Assembly (NCBI GenBank): GCA_025937835.1
Contig: JAICQO010000001.1
Coordinates: 98,536 to 162,535, forward strand
Origin: Polyangiaceae bacterium
Lineage (GTDB): Bacteria > Myxococcota_A > Polyangia > Polyangiales > Polyangiaceae
Direction of reading: 5' to 3'
DNA length: 64,000 nucleotides
The notes beneath the pieces are model-generated. The model saw only the letters and a program-made list of their open reading frames with translations. It had not been told where the DNA came from and searched no databases. Made by a program: the position numbers and the translations under genes. The stretch's first letter is position 1. Each line of letters begins with the position of its first letter. Of the stretch, positions 16,081 through 24,947 are shown one piece after another.

Positions 16081-17826
16081 TCACTTCACGTTGAGCGTCG
16101 CCCAGCCCTGGCCCGGCATCTGGAACTGCAGCTTCTTGCCGTTGATCGCGACCGTGATGGTCTTGGCCGCGTTGGCGTAGATCACCGCCACGACCGTGCC
16201 GTCGGGGTTCTTGAACGCGACCGCGTCGTTGCTGGAAGTGCCGACCACCTTGCCGCCAGCGTCCGAGTACTGCGAGAAGTGCCGGAACACGTAGTAGGCC
16301 GGGGTCGGGATCAGCTTCTTGCCCTGGACGTCGACCACGAGCAGCGCGTTCTGCGCCCAGGGGCGCACGGTGTCGAGGCTGCGACCGACGGTGTCGAGGA
16401 CCATGTTCCACGCCGAGTAGTGGTTCACGCCGAGCTTGATCCAGTCGCGCAGGTAACCCCAGCTCTCGACGCCGTAGGCGAAGTCGTTCGGCGCCTTGTT
16501 GGCGTTGTTCCCGTTCGGGAAGTTCCCGCACTGGTGCTCCGTCTGCCAGATTTCGAGGCTCTTATCGAGGTTCGCCTGGCCGTAGGCGCCACGCATACCC
16601 CACTGCAGCCCGAAGCCCTTGATGATGGCCTTGGCGCCCGAGTCGGCCACGACCGCGTTCAAGATGTCCTTGTCGACCGTCGGGTTCGACATCGTCCCGC
16701 AGAAGATCTTGGTCGGCAGGTTGCGCTCGGTGAGCGTGGGCTGAAGGTGGTTCTTGATGAAGTCGGCCATCTGCGCGCCGCTCCAGCCGCAGGACGGATA
16801 GTCCTGCGCGTAGCCGGGCTCGTTCTGCGGGTGGATCGTGTCGACCTTGATCCCCTCCTTGCCGTACTCCTCGACGAAGCGCGCGAAATAGAGCGCCAAC
16901 GCCTTCATCGTCGTGGCGTCGTTCTTCATGTTGCCGCGATCGTAGGCGTTGTTGGTCTTCATCCAGGGCGGCGGCGTCCATGGGCTGCCCCAGAACCGGA
17001 TGTCCGAGCGCACCGCCATCGCGGCCTTGATGTACGGGATCAGCCGCATGCGATCGCGCTCGATCGAGAACTTCTCCATCGCGTTGTCGCCGGCGTTGTC
17101 GTTCAGCGTGTAGCGATCCATCGCGTAGTCGCTGGCGCCGATCGGGATGCGGCCGCTCACGAAGTTGGCGCCGTCCACCTTGTCGAAGAGCAGCTTGATC
17201 GCCAGATCGCGATCCGCCTGGCTCAGTGCTCCGAGCGCCTCCCAGCCCTTCTCGTTGAAGGTGCCGCCGAAGCCGGTCCAGTTTTGCAGCTCCTGACTGT
17301 CGTTCACGGTGATGTCGGCGTTGCCCGTGACCTCCATCGGTGTGCCGACCTTCCAGAAGGCGTTGTTCGTCGAGGTGACGAGCACGGGCTCCATCACGGT
17401 CGGCTCGCTGCCACCGCTGCCGCCTTCACTCGGGGCCCCGCCGGGCGCGGCGCCGCCGTTGTTCGACTGTCCGCCGATGCTCGCACCGCCGGTTCCGACG
17501 GCCATGCCCGCCGAGCCGCCCTGCGGCGCCGGCCCCGAGCCGCCGGTGCTGCCGCCGGCCGAGCCACCGCCGGACCCCGCGTTGGTCGACATGGCACCCC
17601 CCGTGGGGCTCGCGTTGCCCGAACCGCCATTGCCAGGCGGCACCACGGTGCTGCCGCCGGTGGAGTTGGCACGCCCCGCGTTCGGCGCGCCGCCCGACGG
17701 TGAGCCGGTGACTCCGCCCGTCGGCGCTGGCGTACTGCCACCGGGCGATTCACTGCTGCTGCAGGCAGTGAAGGCGAAATAAAGCGCAAAACACAGCGTT
17801 CGCGGGGGTACACGGAGGTCTTTCAT
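16081..17826 (-). CDS. Lipoprotein GH30 glycoside hydrolase
   Basis: 581 residues from ATG 17826 (AAAGGA upstream). Lipobox FTAC, a Gly/Ser linker to about residue 175, then a GH30 catalytic barrel plus beta-sandwich. WTGFGGTFNEKGWEAL, GSPWTPPPWMK, acid/base E336 in HPQNEPGY and nucleophile E430 in QTEHQ are all present. GH30 members act on glucuronoxylan, beta-1,6-glucan or related chains; beside a GH10 xylanase, a xylan role is favoured but the subfamily was not assigned. A 5' open extension of 31 codons lacks a signal and was not used. Confidence 0.92.
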   Translation of the reverse strand: MKDLRVPPRTLCFALYFAFTACSSSESPGGSTPAPTGGVTGSPSGGAPNAGRANSTGGSTVVPPGNGGSGNASPTGGAMSTNAGSGGGSAGGSTGGSGPAPQGGSAGMAVGTGGASIGGQSNNGGAAPGGAPSEGGSGGSEPTVMEPVLVTSTNNAFWKVGTPMEVTGNADITVNDSQELQNWTGFGGTFNEKGWEALGALSQADRDLAIKLLFDKVDGANFVSGRIPIGASDYAMDRYTLNDNAGDNAMEKFSIERDRMRLIPYIKAAMAVRSDIRFWGSPWTPPPWMKTNNAYDRGNMKNDATTMKALALYFARFVEEYGKEGIKVDTIHPQNEPGYAQDYPSCGWSGAQMADFIKNHLQPTLTERNLPTKIFCGTMSNPTVDKDILNAVVADSGAKAIIKGFGLQWGMRGAYGQANLDKSLEIWQTEHQCGNFPNGNNANKAPNDFAYGVESWGYLRDWIKLGVNHYSAWNMVLDTVGRSLDTVRPWAQNALLVVDVQGKKLIPTPAYYVFRHFSQYSDAGGKVVGTSSNDAVAFKNPDGTVVAVIYANAAKTITVAINGKKLQFQMPGQGWATLNVK

Positions 17827-17866
17827 GGCCAATCCTTTGGTACGCAAATTTTCGAAACCGAGAGCG

Positions 17867-19273
17867 CTAACCCGCGACCTCGCATCTTTCGAGCTCGAAG
17901 CTCGAAACCGGTCCTTCATAGATCAGTCCGCGCTCGGGGCGAGCCCGATCCGCGAATTGTACTGCACCGCCGGTCTTGAAGAAACCCTCGGCGTCGAAGG
18001 CGTTCGCCGTCAGGTCCAGGCGCTTCCAGTAACCCGGGGTGACGTTCGGCCCGCGCACGCGCGCTTCGAATTGCTCGCCGTGCGGCACCAGCTTGAGCTC
18101 CGTCCCCGGCAACGGCAGGCCAATCACCCCGGCGTGGTCGACCAGAAAATGGCCGGCGACCGCCAGCGGAGCCGTCTCCGCCATGCCCCACGACGAGAGC
18201 ACGGGCACGTCGCGGTCGACGGTCTCTGCCGCGATGCGTTGCAGTGAGTCGAACACGTCCTCGCGCAGCAGGCCCGCGCACAGGATCAACTTCACGCGCC
18301 GGAAGAAGCGCTGACGAAAGGGCTCGTCGCGCTCGAGGGACGCCACCAGCAGCTCGCACGCTTCCGGAACGCTCAGATAAACCGTCGGAGCGACGTCCTT
18401 GAGCGTGGCCAGCGTCTCCTCGAAATCCGCCGGCTCGGGCCGGCCGCGGTCGATGTAGAGGACGCCGCCGTTGCGCAGCGCGAGGTTGAAGCCGAGGTTG
18501 CCTCCGAACGCGTCGGACCACGGTAAGCCGTCGATCAACACCGGCAACTCGCCGATGAACGGCCAGAGCTGCGCGATCGCGCTCTGGTTCGAGCACAGCA
18601 TCCGCTGCGTGGTGGTCACGCCCCGCCACTCGCCCGCCGCGTCCTCCGTCAGCACGATCTTGGCGACCGTGTCCGGCTTGACCGAGGCGTAAGCTCGAGC
18701 CACGAGCGGCTGGCGCTCCGCGGCGAGCGAAGCGAAAGCGAGCGCTCCCTCCGGCGGGTCTTCGCCTCCGACCACGAGCGGGCCGTCGAAGGACCGTCGG
18801 ATCACCGGCAACGCGGCTTGCTCCTGCTCCGACACGTAGACGAGGCTCGGCTCGAGCAGCTGGAGCGTCGCATTCAGGTCTTCTTCGCGAAGACCGGTCG
18901 GGATCGCTGCGGCGGGGATGCCGGCGTGAAGGCAAGCCAGCATCAAGAGCGCATGCTCGATGCTGTTCTCGGAGAGGATCGCGACCGGGCGTGCCGCGGA
19001 CAACCGCTTCTCGAGCAACCAGGCGGCGAGGCGCCGAACGCGCAGCCGCGCCTGGCCGTAGGTCAGGTGCCGCCACGAGCCGCGGGCGGAGCGCTCGACC
19101 AGAAACGAGCGCCCGGGAAGCAGCTCCGCCCAGTACTCGAGGAACTCCCCCGTGCAGCGGGCATAGTCGCTGAGCTCACGCTGAGAACGCACGAGCACGC
19201 CGCCACGGGAGCGCCTCACCGAGACAGCGGCCGGAGCGAAGGAAGGTCTTAACTTGCGGCTGACTTGAGTCAA
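17867..19273 (-). CDS. Degenerate, lid-less paralogue of feruloyl-CoA synthase (probable pseudoenzyme)
   Basis: 468 intact codons that align along their length with the ligase at 50017-51879 (shared [24 protein letters not shown]). The key catalytic elements are changed. The ATP P-loop [11 protein letters not shown] reads TEDAAGEWRGV, WHH reads WSD, WGLTE reads WGMAE, and KTGD reads KTGG. The protein stops where the C-terminal lid domain with the catalytic lysine should begin. It therefore cannot work as a normal ligase; a ligand-sensing or regulatory role is possible. The TTG start overlaps the esterase stop (TTGA), so it is coupled to that gene; GTG codons slightly downstream are alternative starts. 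Confidence 0.8.
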   Translation of the reverse strand: MTQVSRKLRPSFAPAAVSVRRSRGGVLVRSQRELSDYARCTGEFLEYWAELLPGRSFLVERSARGSWRHLTYGQARLRVRRLAAWLLEKRLSAARPVAILSENSIEHALLMLACLHAGIPAAAIPTGLREEDLNATLQLLEPSLVYVSEQEQAALPVIRRSFDGPLVVGGEDPPEGALAFASLAAERQPLVARAYASVKPDTVAKIVLTEDAAGEWRGVTTTQRMLCSNQSAIAQLWPFIGELPVLIDGLPWSDAFGGNLGFNLALRNGGVLYIDRGRPEPADFEETLATLKDVAPTVYLSVPEACELLVASLERDEPFRQRFFRRVKLILCAGLLREDVFDSLQRIAAETVDRDVPVLSSWGMAETAPLAVAGHFLVDHAGVIGLPLPGTELKLVPHGEQFEARVRGPNVTPGYWKRLDLTANAFDAEGFFKTGGAVQFADRARPERGLIYEGPVSSFELERCEVAG

Positions 19274-20478
19274 AATTGCGAGAAAAAGTTCCAGATCGTG
19301 GCTCCGGAATTCGGAGCGGGGGTGTGCGGACCGTTGAATTCACACCAGGTCACCGGGTAGCCCGGCATGCAGCCCTGGTAGCTCACGCAGTTGCACGGTT
19401 GGTTGCTCGAGTTGAGGCCGTCGCACCAGCTGGGCGAGACCGGCATCGTCTCTTCCGTGCATTGGTTGCGCTCGACGAACACGTCGCGACCGGCTCGGCC
19501 GCCGTCGATCCCGACCACCGTGTCGTCGTCCCCGTGGAAGCCCATCACCGCCACGGGCTGAGTGCCGTCTTCGCAACCGGCGACCTGGATGTTGCCGGCC
19601 TGCGGCGCGATCGCGCGCATGATCCCGCTGCCGCAGCCGACCGCGAACGACATCATGCCGCCGAAGCTGAAACCGGTCGAAAAGATGCGATTTTCGTCGA
19701 TGCAAAGCTCGGCGCGGAAGCGCGTCATCATGGCTTCCAGGAACTTCAGATCACGGCCGTTGCTGTTGGCCCAGCCGAGATTGTTTCCCTGGAACGGCAG
19801 GCCCTCCGCCGAGACGAAGATCGCACTCCCCTCGGCTTCACGCTCAAGCCCGTAGTAGCCGCCCTTCGCGACCTGCTCGGCCGAGCCGCCGAGCGGGTGC
19901 CAGCCGAAGATCAAGCGGTAGGGATGGCTCGCGTCGTAGTCGTCCGGGACGTCGAGGATGTACTCGCGCATCGTGCCGTCGACGTCGATGTCGAAGCGGC
20001 CGCTCATCGGGGCCTTGGCAGAGCCGCAACCCATGGTGGCCTTCTGGCCTCCAGCCCCGATCGAGCTACCCCCCGCGCTCGCCCCGCTGCCGCCGCTGCC
20101 CGTGGCGCCCGCGGACGCTGCCCCGGCGCCTCCGCCGGCTTTGCCTCCGGGCCCTGGTCCGCCGCTGCTCACCGCGCCGGCGCCGCCCATGCCGGCCGCC
20201 GACACGCCACCCGAGCTCGTGACCCCGCCCGTAAAAGAACCGCCGAAGCTGCTTCCGCCCGAAACCTGGCTCCCGCCACCGGTATTTCCGACCGTTCCGT
20301 CCGTGACGCCCAAGCCGCCCGAGCTGGCGCCGCCGGTGCTCGCGCCGCCAGTCGCCTGCGAATTTCCACCGGTGGTGGTGGTGTTGGTGTTCGTATTGGT
20401 GTTCGTATCGGTCGAGCTGGAGCAGGCAGCTCCATGGAGGATCGCCAGCACGCCGGCGCCGCGGAGTGTTCGGTTCAT
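19270..20478 (-). CDS. Lipoprotein CE1/PHB-depolymerase-type esterase (feruloyl-esterase-like)
   Basis: 402 residues from ATG 20478. Lipobox GAAC, an Asn-Thr repeat, a Gly/Ser linker to about residue 165, then an LpqC-type alpha/beta hydrolase. IFGWHPLGG forms the oxyanion region, Ser is in GFSFGGMM, Asp in HGDDDTVV and His near the end in GPHTPAP. Several cysteines are spaced as in secreted feruloyl or acetylxylan esterases. In a xylan island it would remove acyl or feruloyl groups. It is translationally coupled to the degenerate CoA-ligase paralogue downstream. Confidence 0.88.
   Translation of the reverse strand: MNRTLRGAGVLAILHGAACSSSTDTNTNTNTNTTTTGGNSQATGGASTGGASSGGLGVTDGTVGNTGGGSQVSGGSSFGGSFTGGVTSSGGVSAAGMGGAGAVSSGGPGPGGKAGGGAGAASAGATGSGGSGASAGGSSIGAGGQKATMGCGSAKAPMSGRFDIDVDGTMREYILDVPDDYDASHPYRLIFGWHPLGGSAEQVAKGGYYGLEREAEGSAIFVSAEGLPFQGNNLGWANSNGRDLKFLEAMMTRFRAELCIDENRIFSTGFSFGGMMSFAVGCGSGIMRAIAPQAGNIQVAGCEDGTQPVAVMGFHGDDDTVVGIDGGRAGRDVFVERNQCTEETMPVSPSWCDGLNSSNQPCNCVSYQGCMPGYPVTWCEFNGPHTPAPNSGATIWNFFSQF
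20384..20411 (-). repeat. Short tandem repeat encoding Asn-Thr
   Basis: Repeats of the type GTGTTGGT/GTTCGTATTG, on the minus strand encoding alternating Thr and Asn just after the lipobox of the CE1 esterase. Codon changes break perfect repetition, so slippage is possible but not obvious. Confidence 0.5.
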
Positions 20479-20779
20479 TCCGCGATCGGACCTCAGGCCG
20501 GCCCCTGTTCCAAGAGGTCGAAACTGTCCTCCGCGCAGGACTCGAAATTTCCTCGGCGCACGCATCTCGTTCTGGGGGGGCGGATTCGTCCCTTCACCAT
20601 CGGCGATTCGAAGGGCTAAGGGGCCTTTGGTCAGCCGAAGCCCGATCGCCACAGGTGGCAGTGACGCGAGTCGCGCCGATCCGTCGACGGGAGAACCCAT
20701 CGCAGCCGCACGCGGGAGCCGTTTTTTGAACCAGATCCGGCTCTGTCAGGCGACTGCGAGACATGACCAGAGCTGGTAG
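20479..20779. other. Divergent intergenic region, esterase - sigma factor
   Basis: 301 bases with no supportable gene. It must hold the promoters for the minus-strand esterase pair and the plus-strand sigma cassette. The only striking element is GTTTTTTGAACC at 20721-20732, identical to 33977-33988. Confidence 0.5.
20721..20732 (+). promoter_or_regulatory. GTTTTTTGAACC element, copy 1
   Basis: A 12-base string 48 bases before the sigma-factor start, followed 14 bases later by CAGGCGACTG. The identical 12-mer precedes the lipoprotein gene at 34025, followed 13 bases later by CAGGTCACTG. GAAC-type -35 elements are usual for ECF sigma factors, so an autoregulatory promoter is a reasonable guess. 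Confidence 0.4.
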
Positions 20780-21415
20780 ATGCCGAGCCCTCTCCGCGCG
20801 CCACTGACCCTCGTCACGGGACCGCTCCGCAGCGAGCTACCCGACGCCGAGATCGCCGAGGGTCTGGTCGCCGGCGAAGACTGGGCGATGACCGAAGCTT
20901 GGTTTCGCTTCGCGCCGATCGTGATCGGCTTGGCGGAGCGGGTGCTACGGTCGAAGCCGGACGCGGAAGACCTGGCTCAGGAGGTCTTCGCGAAACTTCT
21001 CGACCAGGCCAAGACGCTCCGCACCCCGGCCAGCCTGCGCAGCTTCGTGTACTCGATGGCCGTCCGGAAGCTGCGCTCTCAGCTCCGGTACCGGCGTGTT
21101 CGCGCGTGGTTGTCCTTCGGAAATCCGGAGGCTTTCATCGATGCCCGCCACACGACGCTCGACGTCGAGTCGCGGGACCTACTGCGCAAGGTGCATCAAC
21201 TCCTCGAGCGGCTCACGCCGCGGGATCGCTTGGTCTTCGTCCTGCGGCGCGTCGAGGCCATGACCGTCGAAGAGATCGCCGCGGCCCTCGACATCTCGGA
21301 GTCGACGGCGAAGCGCTCGCTCGCGCACGCCAATCGACGGCTGTCGCGGTGGATCGAGGCGGATCCGTTGCTCGCGCAAGCGCTGGACGGCAAGCTCGGA
21401 GGATCGCCCGGATGA
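20780..21415 (+). CDS. ECF-family RNA polymerase sigma factor
   Basis: 211 residues. Region 2 covers about 40-105 (WFRFAPIVIGLAERVL, DAEDLAQEVFAKLL, SFVYSMAVRKLRSQLRYRR). Region 4 covers about 135-190 (LTPRDRLVFVLRR, MTVEEIAAALDISESTAKRSLAHANRRL). The stop overlaps the ATG of the FecR-TPR gene (ATGA). The cassette continues with an outer-membrane-type protein and a lipoprotein, so regulation by an envelope signal is likely. Confidence 0.93.
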   Translation: MPSPLRAPLTLVTGPLRSELPDAEIAEGLVAGEDWAMTEAWFRFAPIVIGLAERVLRSKPDAEDLAQEVFAKLLDQAKTLRTPASLRSFVYSMAVRKLRSQLRYRRVRAWLSFGNPEAFIDARHTTLDVESRDLLRKVHQLLERLTPRDRLVFVLRRVEAMTVEEIAAALDISESTAKRSLAHANRRLSRWIEADPLLAQALDGKLGGSPG

Positions 21416-22692
21416 TCGACGCGGGTGACGATGCTTCGCCGCGGCTCGACGCGCTTGCCAACCTGGTGCGCAGGGCCGCGCCGGCCCCGACGCTGGGCGA
21501 GCTCGAGCGCGGGCGCCACGAGCTCCGAAGGCGCTCGCGTGAGCTTTCACGAAAGCGCAGCGGGCGTCGCGCGCGCCTGGCGGTGCTGGTGTGCTGCGCA
21601 CTGACGCTGCTGGCCGGCGCCGCGGCCCTCTCCCGATGGTCGGGAATTGCCGCGAAAACCGTGACGGTCGAGCGCATCGAGGGCGGCAAGATGCTCGACG
21701 GAGGCTACCTCGCCGAGCTCGGCGGCAAGGGCGTCGCGCTCTCCTTCAACGAAGGCAGCCGCTTCACGCTCTCGCCCGGCTCGCGCGGAAGGCTACGCAG
21801 CGTCACTCACGCCGGCGCGCGCTTCGCGCTGGATACTGGCAGCGCGGAGTTCCGCATCACGCCGAGCCGAGACCACGAGTGGTGGGTCGAGGCAGGGCCG
21901 TTCGCGGTTTCGGTGCGCGGAACGGATTTCAGCGTGGGCTGGGAGCCGAGCAGCGAGCGCTTCGAGATCCAGCTGCGACACGGGCGCGTCGCGGTCAGCG
22001 GTCCGCTGGTCGGAGACGAGCTGGTGCTGAAGCCCGGCCAGCGCTTGACGGTCAATCTGCCGAAGGGCGAGACCGTGATCAGCGAAGCACCGCCCGGGCC
22101 GCTTGCCGAGCAGGCGCCGCCGCACGCTGCCCCCGCTGCGTCCGCGCTCGAGCCGGAGGTTCCGCAGCCCGCGGCCTCCGCTCCCGAGTCCGCCGGCTCA
22201 GCCTCGAAATCGCCCGGGCTCAGCTTCCGCGAAGCGCTGGCGAAGGGCGAGTGGGAGCGCATCCTCGCCGAGGTCGAGCGCCAGGGTGTCGACGTGAGCC
22301 TCCGCACGTTGCCGAGCGACGATCTGTTCGCCGTCGCCGACGCCGCACGCTATCGCCGGCGCCCCGATCTGGCGCGCTCGGCGCTGCTCGCGCACCGTTC
22401 TCGCTTCCCCGCTTCACCGCGCTCGCTCGACGCCCTGTTCCTCCTCGGGCGCGCGGAAGAGCTCGCCGCGGGCACGCGCAGGGCCGCGATCGCGCGCTAC
22501 GACGAGTATTTGTCGCGAGCGCCGAAGGGCACGTACGCGGCCGAAGCGCTCGGGCGCAAGATGATCCTGCTCAAGGATTTCGAGGGAACCGAGAGCGCGC
22601 GGAAGGTCGCCGGGGAATACTTGCAGCGCTTCCCGAACGGCAGCCATGCGAAGGCAGCGCGTAAGCTCCAGTCCCTGCCGGCCCTGCCGTAG
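21412..22692 (+). CDS. FecR-domain membrane protein with C-terminal TPR-like repeats
   Basis: 426 residues starting at ATG 21412 inside the sigma stop. Basic cytosolic N-terminus (about 1-53), membrane helix (54-73), and a FecR periplasmic domain (about 110-225; EFRITPSRDHEWWVEAGPFAVSVRGTDF broken by strand turns). Then come a Pro/Ala linker and TPR-like helices (RSLDALFLLGRAEEL … YLQRFPNGSHAKAA). FecR proteins control their cognate ECF sigma across the inner membrane. Compared with the partners at 8463 and 61893 this one keeps the FecR domain, which supports assigning the same role to them. Confidence 0.88.
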   Translation: MIDAGDDASPRLDALANLVRRAAPAPTLGELERGRHELRRRSRELSRKRSGRRARLAVLVCCALTLLAGAAALSRWSGIAAKTVTVERIEGGKMLDGGYLAELGGKGVALSFNEGSRFTLSPGSRGRLRSVTHAGARFALDTGSAEFRITPSRDHEWWVEAGPFAVSVRGTDFSVGWEPSSERFEIQLRHGRVAVSGPLVGDELVLKPGQRLTVNLPKGETVISEAPPGPLAEQAPPHAAPAASALEPEVPQPAASAPESAGSASKSPGLSFREALAKGEWERILAEVERQGVDVSLRTLPSDDLFAVADAARYRRRPDLARSALLAHRSRFPASPRSLDALFLLGRAEELAAGTRRAAIARYDEYLSRAPKGTYAAEALGRKMILLKDFEGTESARKVAGEYLQRFPNGSHAKAARKLQSLPALP

Positions 22693-22696
22693 CGCC

Positions 22697-23719
22697 GTGT
22701 GGGTCGCGAAGTACGCATTCTTGCTGACCCTGGTGCTCTGGGCCGGGCCCGCGGCAGCCGCGACGGTCGCGATCCTGCAGCCGCGCGGAAGCTCGGCGCA
22801 ACTGCGAGAGGCGGCGTTTCGCATCCAGGGCGAGCTCGTGGCGGTCGGTCTCGCGGTGGCCCTCGTCGAGCGCCCGCCCGGAGCGGACACACAATCGGAC
22901 GAAGCACGCGCCTGGTTGGAAGAGACCGCGCAGGCACAGGGCCTGGACGCCTTCATCGACGTCGTCGGAGAGGACGCGCTGCTCGCGGTAGACGTGTGGC
23001 TCTGGGAACGTGCCACGCAACGCCTGACGGTCTCGCGCGTGTCGCTCGATCCGGGAGCGCGCAACGCCGCGGCCACGGCGGCGATCCGCGCGATCGAGGT
23101 CCTGCGCTCGAGCTTCCTCGTCTTCGACTCCGGCACTCCCCCGCCCCGGCGTGACGCTCCCGTGACGGCGGCGCCCGCCAGCAGCACGACGCCCGCCCGG
23201 GGCGCAGCCAGGCGGATCGGCATCTCTGCCGGCGCCGCGACGCTCACGAGCGTCGACGGCGTCGGACCGGCCGTTTTACCGCTGGCGCGCTTCGAGTGGC
23301 TGCTCGGCCCGGGTGTGGCGCTGCAGGCGACCGCAGCAGGCTTCGGGACGCGCCCGGAGGTCGGCTCCGACGCCGGCAGCGCCGAGGTCTCGCAGCAACT
23401 CGCGTTACTCGGCGTTTGCGCGTGCTCCGCCGATTCCGGTCTGCGACCGACGCTCGCGCTCGCGGGAGGCTTACTGCGGACGGCGCTCGAGGGCCGCGCC
23501 ACCGAGCCCAATCTCGCGCATCGCGTGGAGCGCTGGTCTTCGCTGTTCGAAGCCAGCGCGGGGGCTCGGCTCAACTGGGCGGAGCGCTATCAACTGACGC
23601 TGTCCGCCCACGCGCAGCTCGCCGTACCCTACGTCCGGGTGCGCATCGTCGATAGCGTGGTGGCGACGACCGGGCGCCCCAACCTGCTGCTCTCGCTCGC
23701 GTTCGGAGGCTGGCTATGA
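22697..23719 (+). CDS. Exported protein with TolB-N-like domain and barrel-like C-terminus (sigma-cassette outer-membrane component)
   Basis: 340 residues from GTG 22697, five bases after the FecR-TPR stop; this start places a good Sec signal (FLLTLVLWAGPAAAA) at the N-terminus, while an ATG at 22646 would overlap the upstream gene and bury the signal. Residues about 25-140 look like an alpha/beta domain (VAILQPRGSSAQLREAAFRI). After a short Pro-rich linker come about 180 residues of alternating hydrophobic strands ending LLLSLAFGGWL, as in an outer-membrane barrel. The stop overlaps the next ATG. Function unknown. Confidence 0.75.
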   Translation: MWVAKYAFLLTLVLWAGPAAAATVAILQPRGSSAQLREAAFRIQGELVAVGLAVALVERPPGADTQSDEARAWLEETAQAQGLDAFIDVVGEDALLAVDVWLWERATQRLTVSRVSLDPGARNAAATAAIRAIEVLRSSFLVFDSGTPPPRRDAPVTAAPASSTTPARGAARRIGISAGAATLTSVDGVGPAVLPLARFEWLLGPGVALQATAAGFGTRPEVGSDAGSAEVSQQLALLGVCACSADSGLRPTLALAGGLLRTALEGRATEPNLAHRVERWSSLFEASAGARLNWAERYQLTLSAHAQLAVPYVRVRIVDSVVATTGRPNLLLSLAFGGWL

Positions 23720-24783
23720 GGCGACTGTCGATCCCGCTTTTGGTGTGCGCCGCCGCGGGCTGCTCCGGCGTCGATGCTTATCCCGTCACCCGCGAGGTTG
23801 AAGCGCCCGGCGGCAGTGGCGGCGCGGGCACGGGCGGCAGCACGGGTGGCATTGCGACCGGTGGTAGCGCAGGCACCGGCGCGAGCGGTGGCGGCGGCCT
23901 CGGTTCGGGCGGCGCGAGCGCAGGGAGCGGCGGTGGCGGCAATGCCGGCGATGGCGGCAATGGTGGCAATGGTGGCAGTGCCGGTGGTTGCGCAAAGAGC
24001 ATCGCTGCGCCGGGCGACAGCGTGCAAACGCTCTCTATCGCCGGCCGCACACGCAGCTACGTGTTGCACGTTCCAGGGGCCTACGACGGCACGCAGCGCG
24101 TGCCCCTGGTGCTCGACTTTCACGCGCTCGGCGGGACGGGAAAGAGCGAGCTCTCGAGCTCCCCCTACCCCGCGGTCCTCGACCCCGAAGGCGTGATCCA
24201 GGCCTTCCCGGACGGGCTGCGCGGCCCCGCGGGAACGGCCTGGAACGTGGGCCCGTGCTGCGTCGAGGACGTCGACGACGTCGCGTTCGCGCGAGCCATC
24301 GTCGCGCACGCCCAGAGCCTCGCGTGCGTCGATCCAACGCGCGTCTACGCGGTCGGCGTGCTCACGGGCGGCGGTCTGGCTCACTACCTCGGCTGCCACG
24401 CGGCGGATCTATTCGCCGCGATCGCGCCCGCGGCGTTCGATCTCCTCGAGGAGAACGTCGAGGATTGCACCCCGCAGCGTCCGATCGGCTCGATCTCGTT
24501 TCGCGGCACCGGGACCTCGCGGGTGCCGTACGAGGGCGGGCCCTCTTCGCTCGTTCCGGGCATGCCCCTCACCTTCCTCGGGGCGCGAGCCACCGCAGAG
24601 CGCTGGGCATCCATCAACGGCTGCGGCGCCGTCCCCTCGGAACCCGACGCCGACGGCTGTATCACCTACCCGGGTTGTGACGCCGGCGTCGAAGTCACCC
24701 TGTGCACCAAGCAAGGCGGGCGCGAGGACCCAGGCGATCCCAGCATCGCCTGGCCGGTCCTCGCACGGCACCGCCTGGAATAG
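23716..24783 (+). CDS. Lipoprotein with PHB-depolymerase fold lacking its catalytic triad
   Basis: 355 residues; lipobox AAGC, a Gly/Ser linker to about residue 90, then an LpqC-type alpha/beta hydrolase domain (RTRSYVLHVPGAYDG, FHALGGTGKSE). The nucleophile elbow, normally G-x-S-x-G-G, reads GVLTGGG with Leu in the serine position. The acid segment reads FRGTGTSRVPY without Asp, and the C-terminal His segment has GGREDPG in place of GGH. So the fold is kept but esterase activity is unlikely; it may bind a ligand as part of the sigma cassette. The ATG overlaps the upstream stop. Confidence 0.8.
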   Translation: MRRLSIPLLVCAAAGCSGVDAYPVTREVEAPGGSGGAGTGGSTGGIATGGSAGTGASGGGGLGSGGASAGSGGGGNAGDGGNGGNGGSAGGCAKSIAAPGDSVQTLSIAGRTRSYVLHVPGAYDGTQRVPLVLDFHALGGTGKSELSSSPYPAVLDPEGVIQAFPDGLRGPAGTAWNVGPCCVEDVDDVAFARAIVAHAQSLACVDPTRVYAVGVLTGGGLAHYLGCHAADLFAAIAPAAFDLLEENVEDCTPQRPIGSISFRGTGTSRVPYEGGPSSLVPGMPLTFLGARATAERWASINGCGAVPSEPDADGCITYPGCDAGVEVTLCTKQGGREDPGDPSIAWPVLARHRLE

Positions 24784-24789
24784 ACCCAT

Positions 24790-24925
24790 CCCCCGGTATC
24801 TTTAGCTTCCACCACTCCCGGCGATTTTGGGTTTTGGCTTCGTTTTCGCTGCGCTCCGGTGCTCGCGAAAGCCTCGCCAAAATCCCAAACTTGCCGGGCG
24901 GGCGTTCCCTAAGGTTCTGGGCCTG
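24790..24925. repeat. Dispersed intergenic repeat, copy 2
   Basis: Reverse-complement match of 13421-13583. It begins CCGGTATCTTTAGCTTCCAC and runs through GGGTTTTGGCTTCGTTTTCGC to CCCAAACTTGCCGGGCGGGCG. It folds on itself: GGGTTTTGGC pairs with GCCAAAATCC, and TTTCGC with GCGAAA. Like copy 1 it sits between convergent genes (stops at 24783 and 24948), so it could act as a bidirectional terminator or be a non-autonomous palindromic element. Confidence 0.8.
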
Positions 24926-24947
24926 GGAATAGACCTAAGGATGAGCC

